Assembly (NCBI GenBank): GCA_019421365.1
Contig: JAHZFJ010000007.1
Span: 79,359 to 143,358, forward strand
Source: Lachnospiraceae bacterium
GTDB lineage: Bacteria > Bacillota > Clostridia > Lachnospirales > Lachnospiraceae
DNA: 64,000 bases
Direction: 5' to 3'
Shown: in pieces, positions 1 through 7,362 of the stretch
Layout: each line of letters starts with the position of its first letter
Numbering within the stretch: position 1 is the first letter of the stretch
The notes under the pieces: model-generated
What the model was told of the DNA's origin: nothing
The model's input: only the letters and a program-made list of their open reading frames with translations
Database searches by the model: none
Program-made: the position numbers and the translations under genes

Positions 1-860
1 TTGAGAATAAGGATATTTCAGCAATTACTGTAGTTGTTACACAAAAAGAAGCTAGTAATATAATTAAGTTGACAAAAGAAACGTTAGATGCAATTGCAAC
101 AGCTAATAAAGATCTAATAATTATAATCAAAGATGTAAATGGTAAGGTAGTTGGAACTTGGACGTTCAAGGCATCAGAAGTAAAGAATGTAGAAGGATTA
201 TATGATGATATTATATTGAACATTCAATCTACAACTGTAGCAGAAGCGAAACAAGCAGATCCTACGATTAGTAAAATCTTTGGTGATGCTAGCGTGAAGG
301 GAATCTATGTAAATCTAGGCCAAAAACAAGCGCTTGTTGCAGAAGGTAAATTGTCTGTTTCCTTCGCTGGTGTAGAAGGTATCAGTAAAGGTAGTCGTGT
401 ATATATCTATCGTGTGAACGAGAAAACAGGAAAATTAGAAACAATTGTAGGTGGCTACTCACAGTATGTTGATAGTGATGGTATGGTATCATTCCCTGTA
501 TTAGATGGTGGAAAATACGTAATACTTACAGCAAAAGCAGGTTCAAAACAAATCACATCTCTACAGAGTCAAATTACTGTAAAACCTAAGAATAAGACAG
601 TAAAAAAGGGAAAATCTACTTCAGTTGTTGTTGATCTTCCAGCTTGCTTACAAGTTGTAACAAAACTTACTGATAAAACAACTTCAGAAGGTGTAGGAGC
701 AGTAACAATCACTTATAAAACATCAAATAAGGAAGTTGTAACAGTTAATAAGAATGGAACAATTACAGCTAAGAAAAAGGGAACAGCAACAGTGACAGCA
801 ACAATCACATTATATAACGGAAAGAAAAATACCGTTAAGATGAAGATTACTGTTAAATAA
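1..860 (+). CDS. C-terminal part of a surface protein with a BIG2 (Ig-like) domain
   Basis: The gene is cut by the window start: the frame is already open at base 3 and runs to the TAA at 858-860. The last 90 or so residues form a bacterial Ig-like group 2 domain, with the typical 'VTVNKNGTITAKKKGTATVT' pattern, a run of beta strands and a final 'KMKITVK'. The part before it is also beta-rich and repeats V/I-T patterns, but I do not recognise its family. Proteins of this type are usually secreted or wall-attached in clostridia. The protein simply ends after the Ig fold; no LPXTG motif or SLH repeats are visible. Tandem terminators follow. The TTG at 69 is not a convincing start because coding sequence continues upstream. 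Confidence 0.8.
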   Translation, partial: ENKDISAITVVVTQKEASNIIKLTKETLDAIATANKDLIIIIKDVNGKVVGTWTFKASEVKNVEGLYDDIILNIQSTTVAEAKQADPTISKIFGDASVKGIYVNLGQKQALVAEGKLSVSFAGVEGISKGSRVYIYRVNEKTGKLETIVGGYSQYVDSDGMVSFPVLDGGKYVILTAKAGSKQITSLQSQITVKPKNKTVKKGKSTSVVVDLPACLQVVTKLTDKTTSEGVGAVTITYKTSNKEVVTVNKNGTITAKKKGTATVTATITLYNGKKNTVKMKITVK

Positions 861-872
861 GTTGGCTTTATA

Positions 873-917
873 AAGGAAGGTTACTGCATCATAATGTGGT
901 AGTCTTCCTTCCTTTTT
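873..917 (+). terminator. Rho-independent terminator after the BIG2 protein
   Basis: The arms AAGGAAGG (873-880) and CCTTCCTT (907-914) pair, with an inner helix of seven pairs (883-889 with 894-900, including G-U pairs), followed by a T run. Confidence 0.8.
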
Positions 918-920
918 GAT

Positions 921-942
921 GATACTTTGAGAGTATCTTTTT
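921..942 (+). terminator. Second, small tandem terminator
   Basis: GATACT (921-926) pairs with AGTATC (932-937) around a five-base loop and is followed by TTTTT. It sits directly behind the larger terminator and probably acts as a back-up. Confidence 0.6.
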
Positions 943-968
943 GTTCCTAAATTATATATAGAGAACTT

Positions 969-1032
969 AAACTTCGCACATAAAAAACTTCAATTACCTA
1001 CTTGCCGAAATCTTCAAGTGAGAAGTTTGAGT
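969..1032 (+). repeat. Palindromic intergenic repeat, copy A
   Basis: A roughly 64-base element begins AAACTTCGCAC and ends in its near-complement (GTGAGAAGTTT). It is about 85 percent identical, on the opposite strand, to 17782-17844. The alignment runs end to end with one single-base gap. Both copies are intergenic. The inverted ends suggest a foldable unit of the small palindromic repeat or MITE type; nothing in it codes. Confidence 0.7.
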
Positions 1033-1044
1033 AGGGAATAAAAA

Positions 1045-1073
1045 TTGACAGATATCTATGTATAGGATATAAT
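1045..1073 (+). promoter_or_regulatory. Sigma-A promoter of the ArsR-type gene
   Basis: TTGACA (1045-1050) and TATAAT (1068-1073) are separated by exactly 17 bases. Both hexamers match the consensus perfectly, so this should be a strong promoter when not repressed. ArsR-family repressors usually bind over or next to their own promoter. The AT-rich palindromic sequence between the hexamers (GATATCTATGTATAGGATAT) is a possible operator. Confidence 0.85.
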
Positions 1074-1114
1074 ACCACACAGAATATAGCAATGTAGTAG
1101 GGGAAGGGAATGCG

Positions 1115-1414
1115 ATGGATTATGCGTTAATTTGTAAAGCATTTGCGGATAGTAATCGATTGCAGATAATTGAATTACTATCAGAAGGAGAAAAGTGTGG
1201 CTGTAGAATATTAGACAGATTTAATATTACTCAACCAACATTATCTCACCATATGCGTATACTGTGCGAAAGTTCTTTGGTTAATATAAGAAAGGACGGA
1301 AAGTGGTGTTATTATTCTCTAAATGCTGATACACTAGAGAAATTTAAGGAGTATGTGACGGATATATATACTAGGAATCAAGAAAATGAAGACTCCCAGT
1401 GTGAGAAAATATAA
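1115..1414 (+). CDS. ArsR/SmtB-family metal- or metalloid-sensing repressor
   Basis: This 99-residue protein is a typical single-domain winged helix. 'AFADSNRLQIIELL' is the first helix pair, 'KCGCRIL' at 27-33 replaces the ELCVCDL metal-binding loop, 'ITQPTLSHHMRIL' at 38-50 is the recognition helix, and 'WCYYSLN' forms the wing. C28 and C30 in the alpha-3 loop are the positions that bind As(III), Sb(III) or soft metals in ArsR proper; H45 and H46 could also take part. The ATG at 1115 has AGGGGAAGGG six bases upstream. No resistance gene (arsB, acr3, P-type ATPase) follows: a terminator ends the unit, so the regulator stands alone here and its targets must lie elsewhere. Confidence 0.85.
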   Translation: MDYALICKAFADSNRLQIIELLSEGEKCGCRILDRFNITQPTLSHHMRILCESSLVNIRKDGKWCYYSLNADTLEKFKEYVTDIYTRNQENEDSQCEKI

Positions 1415-1441
1415 TTTTATGAGAGATATACATACTAAGTG

Positions 1442-1473
1442 AAAAAGATGGAAAACTCCATCTTTTTTTCATG
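1442..1473 (+). terminator. Terminator after the ArsR gene
   Basis: AAAGATGG and CCATCTTT pair around a six-base loop and are followed by a T run. Confidence 0.85.
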
Positions 1474-1549
1474 TATAAGGGAAATCCATTGAATGAATAA
1501 TAATAATTAACAAGAAAAATAAGGATAAAAAATCAAGAAATAATTGTTA

Positions 1550-1578
1550 TTTACATCGAACAAATGTTCTGATATAAT
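1550..1578 (+). promoter_or_regulatory. dinB promoter with LexA (SOS) box
   Basis: TTTACA (1550-1555) and TATAAT (1573-1578) are 17 bases apart. Between them, at 1557-1570, lies CGAACAAATGTTCT. It contains GAAC-N4-GTTC, the core of the Firmicute LexA operator (CGAACNNNNGTTCG type). A repressor here would block polymerase directly, so dinB should be induced by DNA damage. Confidence 0.85.
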
Positions 1579-1600
1579 ACAGATAAGAGGTGGAGTAAGA

Positions 1601-2983
1601 ATGGATAGAGTAATTTTTCATATTGATGTGAATTCTGCTTTTTTAAGTTGGGAAGCGGTATATCGATTGAAAATTCTGGGCGAGGAAACGGACTTAAGAG
1701 AAATTGCTTCTGTAGTTGGCGGAGATGAGAAGAAGAGGCATGGAATCGTGCTTGCAAAATCGATACCAGCTAAGAAGTATGGGATACAGACAGGAGAGTC
1801 TTTAGCAGAAGCAAGGAAGAAGTGTCCGAATCTTACAATCGTTCCTCCTCAACATGATTTGTATAAGCAATGTTCCGACTTGTTTATTCAGTTGTTACGT
1901 GAGTATACACCATGTGTAGAACAATATAGTATTGATGAAGCATATATGGATATGAGTGGAACACTTTCTTTGCATGGGTCACCAGTAGTAGTAGCCAACG
2001 CAATTAAAGATCGTATCCATAGAGAATTCGGTTTTACGGTGAATATTGGTGTATCTAATAACAAATTACTTGCTAAGATGGCTTCTGACTTTAAGAAACC
2101 TAATTTAGTGCATACGTTGTTTCCGGATGAAATCGAGAAGAAGATGTGGCCACTTCCTGTTTCGGAATTATTCTTTGTGGGAAGAGCTACAGCGAAGAAA
2201 TTATTTGCAATGGGGATTAAGTCAATTGGGGATTTAGCAAAAGCGGATATTGATATACTAAAGGTGAATTTAAAGAAACATGGAGAGACAATTCATAACT
2301 TTGCCAACGGAATTGACGATAGTATTGTATTAACAGAGTCAATTGCGAATAAAGGATACGGAAACAGTACAACACTACCATTTGATGTAACAGATCGAGA
2401 TACTGCACTAATGATTTTGCTATCTCTTAGTGAAACGGTAGGGACTAGATTAAGAAAAGATCATGTCTATATACGTGTAATTGCTGTAAGTATTGTAGAT
2501 TGTGAATTCCATCATGTTTCTCACCAGATGACACTGTTAGAACCAACTAATCTAACGAATGAGATACATGCAGCAGCTTGTCAGTTATTTGATGAATTAT
2601 GGAATGGGGAACCGTTACGTAACTTTGGTGTTCATACAAGTCGAATTGAAGAACAGGGAGAGTCAAGACAATTAAATTTGTTCGAACTAGGACTTAAGCA
2701 AGAATCATGTCAAGTGAAAGAGGCGGTCGATTATAGAATAACAGAGAAATCGAATGCTTTATTGAAGAGAGAGAAGTTAGAAAAACTAGATCAAACGATA
2801 GATCAGATTCGTACAAAATACGGTATGGATTCTATTAAACGTGCCAATTTTGTTAATAGTAAATTGGGCCATATGTCAGGAGGATCATCAAGTATTACAC
2901 TACCAAAGCAAAAAGAAAAGGGAAAACCATTTGACCCTGCGAAAGGATTGCAAAAACATGCTCAAGCGAGCAAGGAAGAGTGA
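1601..2983 (+). CDS. dinB: DNA polymerase IV (Y-family, error-prone)
   Basis: Translesion polymerase of 460 residues. Visible Y-family hallmarks are 'FHIDVNSAF' at 6-14 (metal ligand D9 and steric-gate F14), 'YSIDEAYMD' at 109-117 (catalytic D112, E113), 'VNIGVSNNKLLAKMASD' in the palm, and 'FFVGRATAKKLFAMGI' as the helix-hairpin-helix of the thumb. The little-finger domain follows, then a basic tail. The start is the ATG at 1601 behind GAGGTGG. An upstream in-frame TTG at 1544 lies inside the promoter and is rejected. The SOS box in the promoter fits the gene's role. At 460 residues it is longer than the roughly 350 of E. coli DinB; the extra length lies in the loop near 25-48 and the C-terminal tail. 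Confidence 0.93.
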   Translation: MDRVIFHIDVNSAFLSWEAVYRLKILGEETDLREIASVVGGDEKKRHGIVLAKSIPAKKYGIQTGESLAEARKKCPNLTIVPPQHDLYKQCSDLFIQLLREYTPCVEQYSIDEAYMDMSGTLSLHGSPVVVANAIKDRIHREFGFTVNIGVSNNKLLAKMASDFKKPNLVHTLFPDEIEKKMWPLPVSELFFVGRATAKKLFAMGIKSIGDLAKADIDILKVNLKKHGETIHNFANGIDDSIVLTESIANKGYGNSTTLPFDVTDRDTALMILLSLSETVGTRLRKDHVYIRVIAVSIVDCEFHHVSHQMTLLEPTNLTNEIHAAACQLFDELWNGEPLRNFGVHTSRIEEQGESRQLNLFELGLKQESCQVKEAVDYRITEKSNALLKREKLEKLDQTIDQIRTKYGMDSIKRANFVNSKLGHMSGGSSSITLPKQKEKGKPFDPAKGLQKHAQASKEE

Positions 2984-3044
2984 TGTAGGTTGATGGTATT
3001 GAGTTTTGCAATAGCCTATAAGAAAATTATAATGAGGTGGAGAA

Positions 3045-3296
3045 ATGAACGTTCCAGTTGATGTAATAGCGACTTTCAATACATTTGGAAAAATTAAGCC
3101 GAATTATATAAGATTAGAAGACTGCCAACATGGTTTGCAGACTTATAAGATTACACAGATTGAACAGGTGAAAGAAGAAAAATATGCTGGTATGAACATG
3201 TTGTTGTTTTGTTGCAGTGTACCTATGGGAGAAGTGATACAGTCTATTAAACTAAGGTATCATATTGATACACATAAGTGGATGCTTGTTCATTAG
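3045..3296 (+). CDS. Small protein of unknown function downstream of dinB
   Basis: An 83-residue protein with a good ribosome site (AATGAGGTGG, ATG eight bases on). It starts 61 bases after dinB with no terminator between, so it is probably co-transcribed and under the same SOS promoter. The sequence 'PNYIRLEDCQHGLQTYKITQI' looks like a small beta-rich fold; three cysteines are present, two of them adjacent in 'LFCCSVP'. No transmembrane segment or signal is visible. I do not recognise a family with confidence. Its position suggests a link to DNA damage, but this is inference from neighbourhood alone. Confidence 0.7.
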   Translation: MNVPVDVIATFNTFGKIKPNYIRLEDCQHGLQTYKITQIEQVKEEKYAGMNMLLFCCSVPMGEVIQSIKLRYHIDTHKWMLVH

Positions 3297-3359
3297 TCTT
3301 GGCTTCTTTGTATAAGTGCAGATTAACAAAATGATAAGATTTGTTAATAATGTAATAAG

Positions 3360-3388
3360 TTGAAAAATAATAGTACCTTTGTTATAAT
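3360..3388 (+). promoter_or_regulatory. Sigma-A promoter of fhs
   Basis: TTGAAA (3360-3365) and TATAAT (3383-3388) with 17 bases between. The transcript would begin near 3395, giving a leader of about 110 bases before fhs. Confidence 0.8.
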
Positions 3389-3394
3389 AAATAT

Positions 3395-3500
3395 GGTTTA
3401 TAGAGTGTTTTCGATTATGGCAGGAGAAACTTATTGGTTTTGCAGTGCCGAGCAAGGTGGCCTGCAAAGGTTACTAGGAAAGATAATAAGATGGAGGCTC
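3395..3500 (+). promoter_or_regulatory. Structured 5' leader of fhs, possible cis-regulatory RNA
   Basis: The leader contains a strong bulged hairpin: TTTGCAG (3439-3445), one bulged T, GCC (3447-3449), a nine-base loop, then GGC and CTGCAAA (3459-3468). An outer CTTATT near 3430 can pair with AATAAG just before the ribosome site, which could control access to it. There is no U tract, so it is not a terminator. fhs genes are known targets of THF and ZTP riboswitches, but the consensus blocks I know for those classes are not visible here. The class is unassigned. Confidence 0.4.
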
Positions 3501-3506
3501 TAATTA

Positions 3507-5177
3507 ATGAAAACAGATATTCAGATTGCCCAAGAAGCGCAAATGGAGCATATTAAAGAGATAGCAAAGAGACTTGAAATTGGCGAAGACGACCTTGAAT
3601 TTTATGGTAAATATAAGGCCAAATTCTCAGATGAGTTATGGGAAGAAGTAAAAGATAGACCAGATGGCAGATTGATTTTGGTTACTGCCATTAATCCAAC
3701 ACCTGCAGGAGAAGGTAAAACAACAACTTCTGTAGGCTTGGGAGAAGCATTTGGAAAATTGAATAAGAAGGCAGTTATTGCCCTTAGAGAACCTTCTTTA
3801 GGACCTTGTTTTGGCGTTAAAGGTGGTGCAGCAGGTGGTGGATACGCACAGGTTGTACCTATGGAAGATTTGAACTTACATTTTACGGGCGATTTTCATG
3901 CAATTACGTCTGCTAACAATTTATTAGCAGCAATGTTGGATAATCATATCCAACAAGGCAATATCTTAAATATTGATCCAAACCAAATTGTTTGGAAAAG
4001 ATGCTTAGATATGAATGATCGTGTTCTACGTAATATCGTAGTTGGTCTTGGACGTAAGGTAGATGGAACGGTAAGAGAAGACCATTTTATTATTACAGTT
4101 GCATCAGAGATTATGGCAATCCTTTGTCTTGCTGCTGATATGAAGGACTTAAAAGAAAGACTTGGTAGAATTATTGTAGCATATAACTATGATGGTGCTC
4201 CAGTTACAGCGAAAGAATTGAATGCGGTTGGTTCAATGGCAGCATTGTTAAAAGATGCCTTAAAACCAAACTTAATTCAAACACTAGAGCATACACCAGC
4301 AATTGTACATGGTGGACCGTTTGCAAACATTGCACATGGCTGTAACAGTGTAAGAGCAACAAAGACAGCCCTTAAACTTGCAGATTATGTGATTACAGAA
4401 GCTGGATTTGGTGCTGACCTTGGTGCAGAGAAATTCTTTGATATCAAGTGTCGAATGGCTGGATTAAAACCAGATGCAGTTGTTCTTGTAGCAACAGTAA
4501 GAGCGTTAAAGTATAATGGTGGAGTAGCGAAAGCTGATTTGTCAGCAGAAAACCTTGATGCTTTAAAGGCAGGTATTGTTAATCTTGAAAAACATATTGA
4601 AAACCTACAAAACTATGGCGTACCTGTTGTTGTTACGTTGAATCGTTTTATGACAGATACAGATGCAGAGCTTGATTTTGTAAGAGAATTCTGTGAATCA
4701 CGTGGTTGTGAATTCTCTCTATCTGAAGTATGGGAAAAAGGTGGAGAAGGTGGAATTGACCTTGCACAGAAAGTAATTAAAACAATTGGAGAGAAACCAA
4801 GTAATTTCAAAGTACTTTATGAAGATAATTTATCAATTAAAGAAAAGATAGAAACAATAGCAAAGAAGATTTACGGTGCATCAGAAGTAACATATGATGG
4901 TCAAGCTTCCAAAGCAATTGAGAAGATCGAAAGCCTTGGTTTTGCTAACATGCCAGTTTGTATGGCGAAGAATCAATATTCATTATCAGATGATCCTACC
5001 TTATTAGGAAGACCAACAAACTTCCCTATCCATATTCGTGAAGTATATGTATCTGCGGGAGCAGGCTTTGTTGTGGCAATTACTGGTACTGTAATGACTA
5101 TGCCAGGTTTACCGAAGAGACCGGCGGCAGAAGGTATCGATGTGAATGAAGATGGAGTAATTACTGGATTATTCTAA
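3507..5177 (+). CDS. fhs: Formate-tetrahydrofolate ligase
   Basis: A 556-residue, full-length family member. It makes 10-formyl-THF from formate, THF and ATP, feeding purine and fMet synthesis and one-carbon or acetogenic metabolism in the cytoplasm. The P-loop 'TPAGEGKTTTSVGLGEAF' begins near residue 65. 'REPSLGPCFGVKGGAAGGGYAQV' (family signature, split here only by reading) and 'HGGPFANIAHGCNS' follow, and the typical end 'MTMPGLPKRPAAE...GVITGLF' is intact. The ATG is preceded by ATGGAGG. It is monocistronic, with its own promoter, leader and terminator. No folD or fchA neighbour is seen. Confidence 0.96.
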   Translation: MKTDIQIAQEAQMEHIKEIAKRLEIGEDDLEFYGKYKAKFSDELWEEVKDRPDGRLILVTAINPTPAGEGKTTTSVGLGEAFGKLNKKAVIALREPSLGPCFGVKGGAAGGGYAQVVPMEDLNLHFTGDFHAITSANNLLAAMLDNHIQQGNILNIDPNQIVWKRCLDMNDRVLRNIVVGLGRKVDGTVREDHFIITVASEIMAILCLAADMKDLKERLGRIIVAYNYDGAPVTAKELNAVGSMAALLKDALKPNLIQTLEHTPAIVHGGPFANIAHGCNSVRATKTALKLADYVITEAGFGADLGAEKFFDIKCRMAGLKPDAVVLVATVRALKYNGGVAKADLSAENLDALKAGIVNLEKHIENLQNYGVPVVVTLNRFMTDTDAELDFVREFCESRGCEFSLSEVWEKGGEGGIDLAQKVIKTIGEKPSNFKVLYEDNLSIKEKIETIAKKIYGASEVTYDGQASKAIEKIESLGFANMPVCMAKNQYSLSDDPTLLGRPTNFPIHIREVYVSAGAGFVVAITGTVMTMPGLPKRPAAEGIDVNEDGVITGLF

Positions 5178-5208
5178 TTAGAATTATCTAGATATATGAG
5201 TTAGAAAA

Positions 5209-5253
5209 GTCCCCTCGTGTTGAGTCAAGATGCTCTACATGAGGGGATTTTTG
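5209..5253 (+). terminator. Terminator of fhs
   Basis: CCCCTCGTGT (5211-5220) pairs with ACATGAGGGG (5237-5246), followed by ATTTTTG. Confidence 0.9.
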
Positions 5254-5315
5254 TTGTAGTTCGTCTCTATAGAGAATAGGGGAAATCACATTCTTATTCT
5301 ATAGTTACATCAATA

Positions 5316-5840
5316 TTAGCATTTTTCTGGTTCTGGGTAGTCAACACCGAATGTATCAACTGTTACTGATTTCATAACTTGATCATAAGTTGGTCTATCA
5401 GAATAATCAGTTTGAGTTTCAGCAATTTCATTTACTACATTCATACCTTCAATTACTTTACCGAAAGCGGCATAAGAACCATCTAGGTGAGGTGAGTTTT
5501 TGTGCATAATGAAAAATTGTGAACCTGCTGAATTTGGCATTTGTGAACGTGCCATAGAGATAACACCTTCAGTATGTTCTAATTTATTATCGAATCCGTT
5601 CATTGAGAATTCGCCTTTGATTGAGTAACCTGGGCCACCCATACCAGTTCCGTCTGGACAACCACCTTGAATCATGAAACCTTTAATTACACGGTGGAAG
5701 ATTAAACCGTTATAGTAACCTTTTTTAACTAAAGAAATAAAGTTGTTTACTGTGTTTGGTGCGATTTCAGGATAAAGCTCTACTTTAATAATTCCACCAG
5801 TTTCTAATTCAATTGTTACAACAGGATTTTTTTCTGTCAT
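5316..5840 (-). CDS. Peptidyl-prolyl cis-trans isomerase, cyclophilin type
   Basis: A 174-residue single-domain cyclophilin. It shows 'FHRVIKGFMIQGGCPDGTG' with the catalytic arginine, 'MARSQMPNSAGSQFFIM' with the Q-F pair of the active site, and 'LDGSYAAFGKVIEGM' near the end. It has no signal peptide or lipobox, so it should be cytoplasmic and act on prolyl bonds during protein folding. The ATG at 5840 has AGAGGGA about eight bases upstream on the minus strand. It is transcribed alone and faces away from the next gene. Confidence 0.93.
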   Translation of the reverse strand: MTEKNPVVTIELETGGIIKVELYPEIAPNTVNNFISLVKKGYYNGLIFHRVIKGFMIQGGCPDGTGMGGPGYSIKGEFSMNGFDNKLEHTEGVISMARSQMPNSAGSQFFIMHKNSPHLDGSYAAFGKVIEGMNVVNEIAETQTDYSDRPTYDQVMKSVTVDTFGVDYPEPEKC

Positions 5841-5914
5841 TTTTGTTCCCTCTTTCTTATGATTATTAGATAATTGCCATATACATTATTTACTTATTTG
5901 GCAATGCTATGTAT

Positions 5915-5943
5915 ATGATAATAGAAAAAATAACTGTTGTCAA
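5915..5943 (-). promoter_or_regulatory. Sigma-A promoter of the cyclophilin gene
   Basis: On the minus strand, TTGACA (5943-5938) and TATCAT (5920-5915) are separated by 17 bases, 75 bases before the start codon. Confidence 0.7.
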
Positions 5944-6334
5944 AGAAAATGTAAGATGCGACAAAGGATAAAAGATAAAAGTGATACGCTATAAAATATA
6001 AAAGACATAAGTATAAAGCAGACAATGTTATTAGCTAGATAAAGTAGAGTAGCTCAATTGTATTCGAATTAATATAGTAGATTAAAAAATATAGCCAAAA
6101 AGCAGTTTCTTTGTTACAATGAAGTTAGCACATAAAAATTGTTGCTATGTAGTAGAAAATTCTGAATAGTTGTAAATAATTAAAGTAATATAAGAAATTA
6201 ATGGAGTTACTTCAGAATAAGTGAATAAGTAGCTCAGATTGCGCACATTAAAAACTTCATTTAGTTTATGACTATTTGAGAGTAATACCAAATAGGTTAA
6301 ACTTTTCATAATAATATAGAGGAGCAATAAGAAG
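5944..6334. other. AT-rich intergenic stretch, no gene seen
   Basis: About 390 bases between divergent genes, very AT-rich and with stops in all frames on the plus strand. An open frame on the minus strand (6145-6495) is judged a shadow because it overlaps the well-supported start of the sigma-like gene. Around 6236-6262 a short segment (GCGCACATTAAAAACTTCAT) resembles the 5' part of the repeat at 969-1032 and may be a decayed copy. Confidence 0.4.
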
Positions 6335-7216
6335 ATGCAAGATAGAGAGAATTTCTTAGCTATGTTAGCTGCCATAGTTGATTTAGCTAAAGCACAAGAT
6401 AATATAATTACAATGGACGAGATTAAGGAGTTGTTAGATGACTCAAAGTTTACTACTGAACAGATGGGACATGTATATGAATATCTTGCTGCCAATCAGA
6501 TTAGAATTCAAGGCTATATTCGCAATATTAAAGCGAATGAGGAGAGTGTTGGTGTAACTTCAATTGACGAAGAAGTTGAGCATGGTAATGAACAAGAATT
6601 CCTAGATGATGAAAGTAAACAAGCGCTACAAGAATTGAAAGAGCGAGAAGAACGGTTAGAGAAGGAAGAGGCTTCGTATATAAGAATGTACCTAGAGGAT
6701 CTTGAGATGATAAACCCAATGGCGGAAGGTGAAGTGGATATGTTAATCAACTCACTGCGAAAGGGAAATCGTTCTGCTAAGGAAAGACTACTTGAACTTT
6801 ATCTTCGTGAGGTAGTAGATATCGCAAGAAGTTATCAAGGTAAAGGAATTATTGTTGGTGACTTGATTCAAGAAGGGAATATTGGATTGATGACTGCTTT
6901 GGAAGAAATCTGTACTGGAGCGAATCGTGTGCCAACGGAATCTATTCCAGATACATTAGAATATATACTAAATCGAATTCGTGAAAGTATGGAATTTGCA
7001 ATACACGAACAACAGGATGATAAAATTTTGGAGAATCGTATTGTTGAGAAGATTAATTTCATTAGTAGTTGTATGAAAGATTTAGCAGAAGAATTCGGCA
7101 GAGAGGCAACGCTAGATGAATTAGCGGAGTTTGCTAAATTAGAAAAATCTGAGATAGCAGATATTATAGAGTTGGCAAAGGATACTTTATCTGTGTCAAA
7201 TGATGAGGCAGACTAG
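6335..7216 (+). CDS. Sigma-70-like protein lacking region 4
   Basis: A 293-residue protein resembling the first two thirds of RpoD. Residues 5-65 look like region 1.1 ('LAAIVDLAKAQDNIITMDEIKELL'). An acidic, charged linker at 70-115 follows, then a region 1.2-like 'YIRMYLEDLEMINPM'. Residues 134-192 match region 2.1-2.2, including 'GDLIQEGNIGLMTALEE', the core-polymerase contact. The segment that should be region 2.3-2.4 (195-240) has lost the conserved aromatic and arginine residues that melt and read the -10 element. A region 3-like helix pair at 245-285 ends the protein; region 4 is absent. The start is the ATG at 6335 after GAGGAG. It may bind core RNA polymerase without normal promoter recognition (inference). 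Confidence 0.75.
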   Translation: MQDRENFLAMLAAIVDLAKAQDNIITMDEIKELLDDSKFTTEQMGHVYEYLAANQIRIQGYIRNIKANEESVGVTSIDEEVEHGNEQEFLDDESKQALQELKEREERLEKEEASYIRMYLEDLEMINPMAEGEVDMLINSLRKGNRSAKERLLELYLREVVDIARSYQGKGIIVGDLIQEGNIGLMTALEEICTGANRVPTESIPDTLEYILNRIRESMEFAIHEQQDDKILENRIVEKINFISSCMKDLAEEFGREATLDELAEFAKLEKSEIADIIELAKDTLSVSNDEAD

Positions 7217-7286
7217 TAAGGAATAAAAATAAGAGCATAAGAAAAGAGAAGAAATAGAATAGCAATAGAACAACAATATAAAGGAG

Positions 7287-7334
7287 AAAGACTTATGTGG
7301 GAATATTCAAAGTAGGCCCACATAAGTCTTTTCT
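7287..7334. terminator. Bidirectional terminator between sigma-like gene and ABC operon
   Basis: AAAGACTTATGTGGG (7287-7301) pairs perfectly over 15 bases with CCCACATAAGTCTTT (7317-7331). A-rich sequence on one side and T-rich on the other allow use from both strands. Confidence 0.85.
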
Positions 7335-7362
7335 ATTTATATTAATACGTATACGTTACGCA

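Noticed and set aside
1544..1600. Upstream extension of dinB from TTG 1544
   Set aside because: This segment contains the promoter and LexA box; ATG 1601 has the proper ribosome site.
3395..3500. THF or ZTP riboswitch before fhs
   Set aside because: The gene is a typical target, but the conserved blocks I know for both classes (for example GGAGAGUAG, or CCGCCUGGGC) are not visible, so only an unassigned structured leader is reported.
6145..6495. 116-codon minus-strand frame
   Set aside because: It overlaps the start of the sigma-like gene, has no ribosome site and reads as the antisense of AT-rich sequence.
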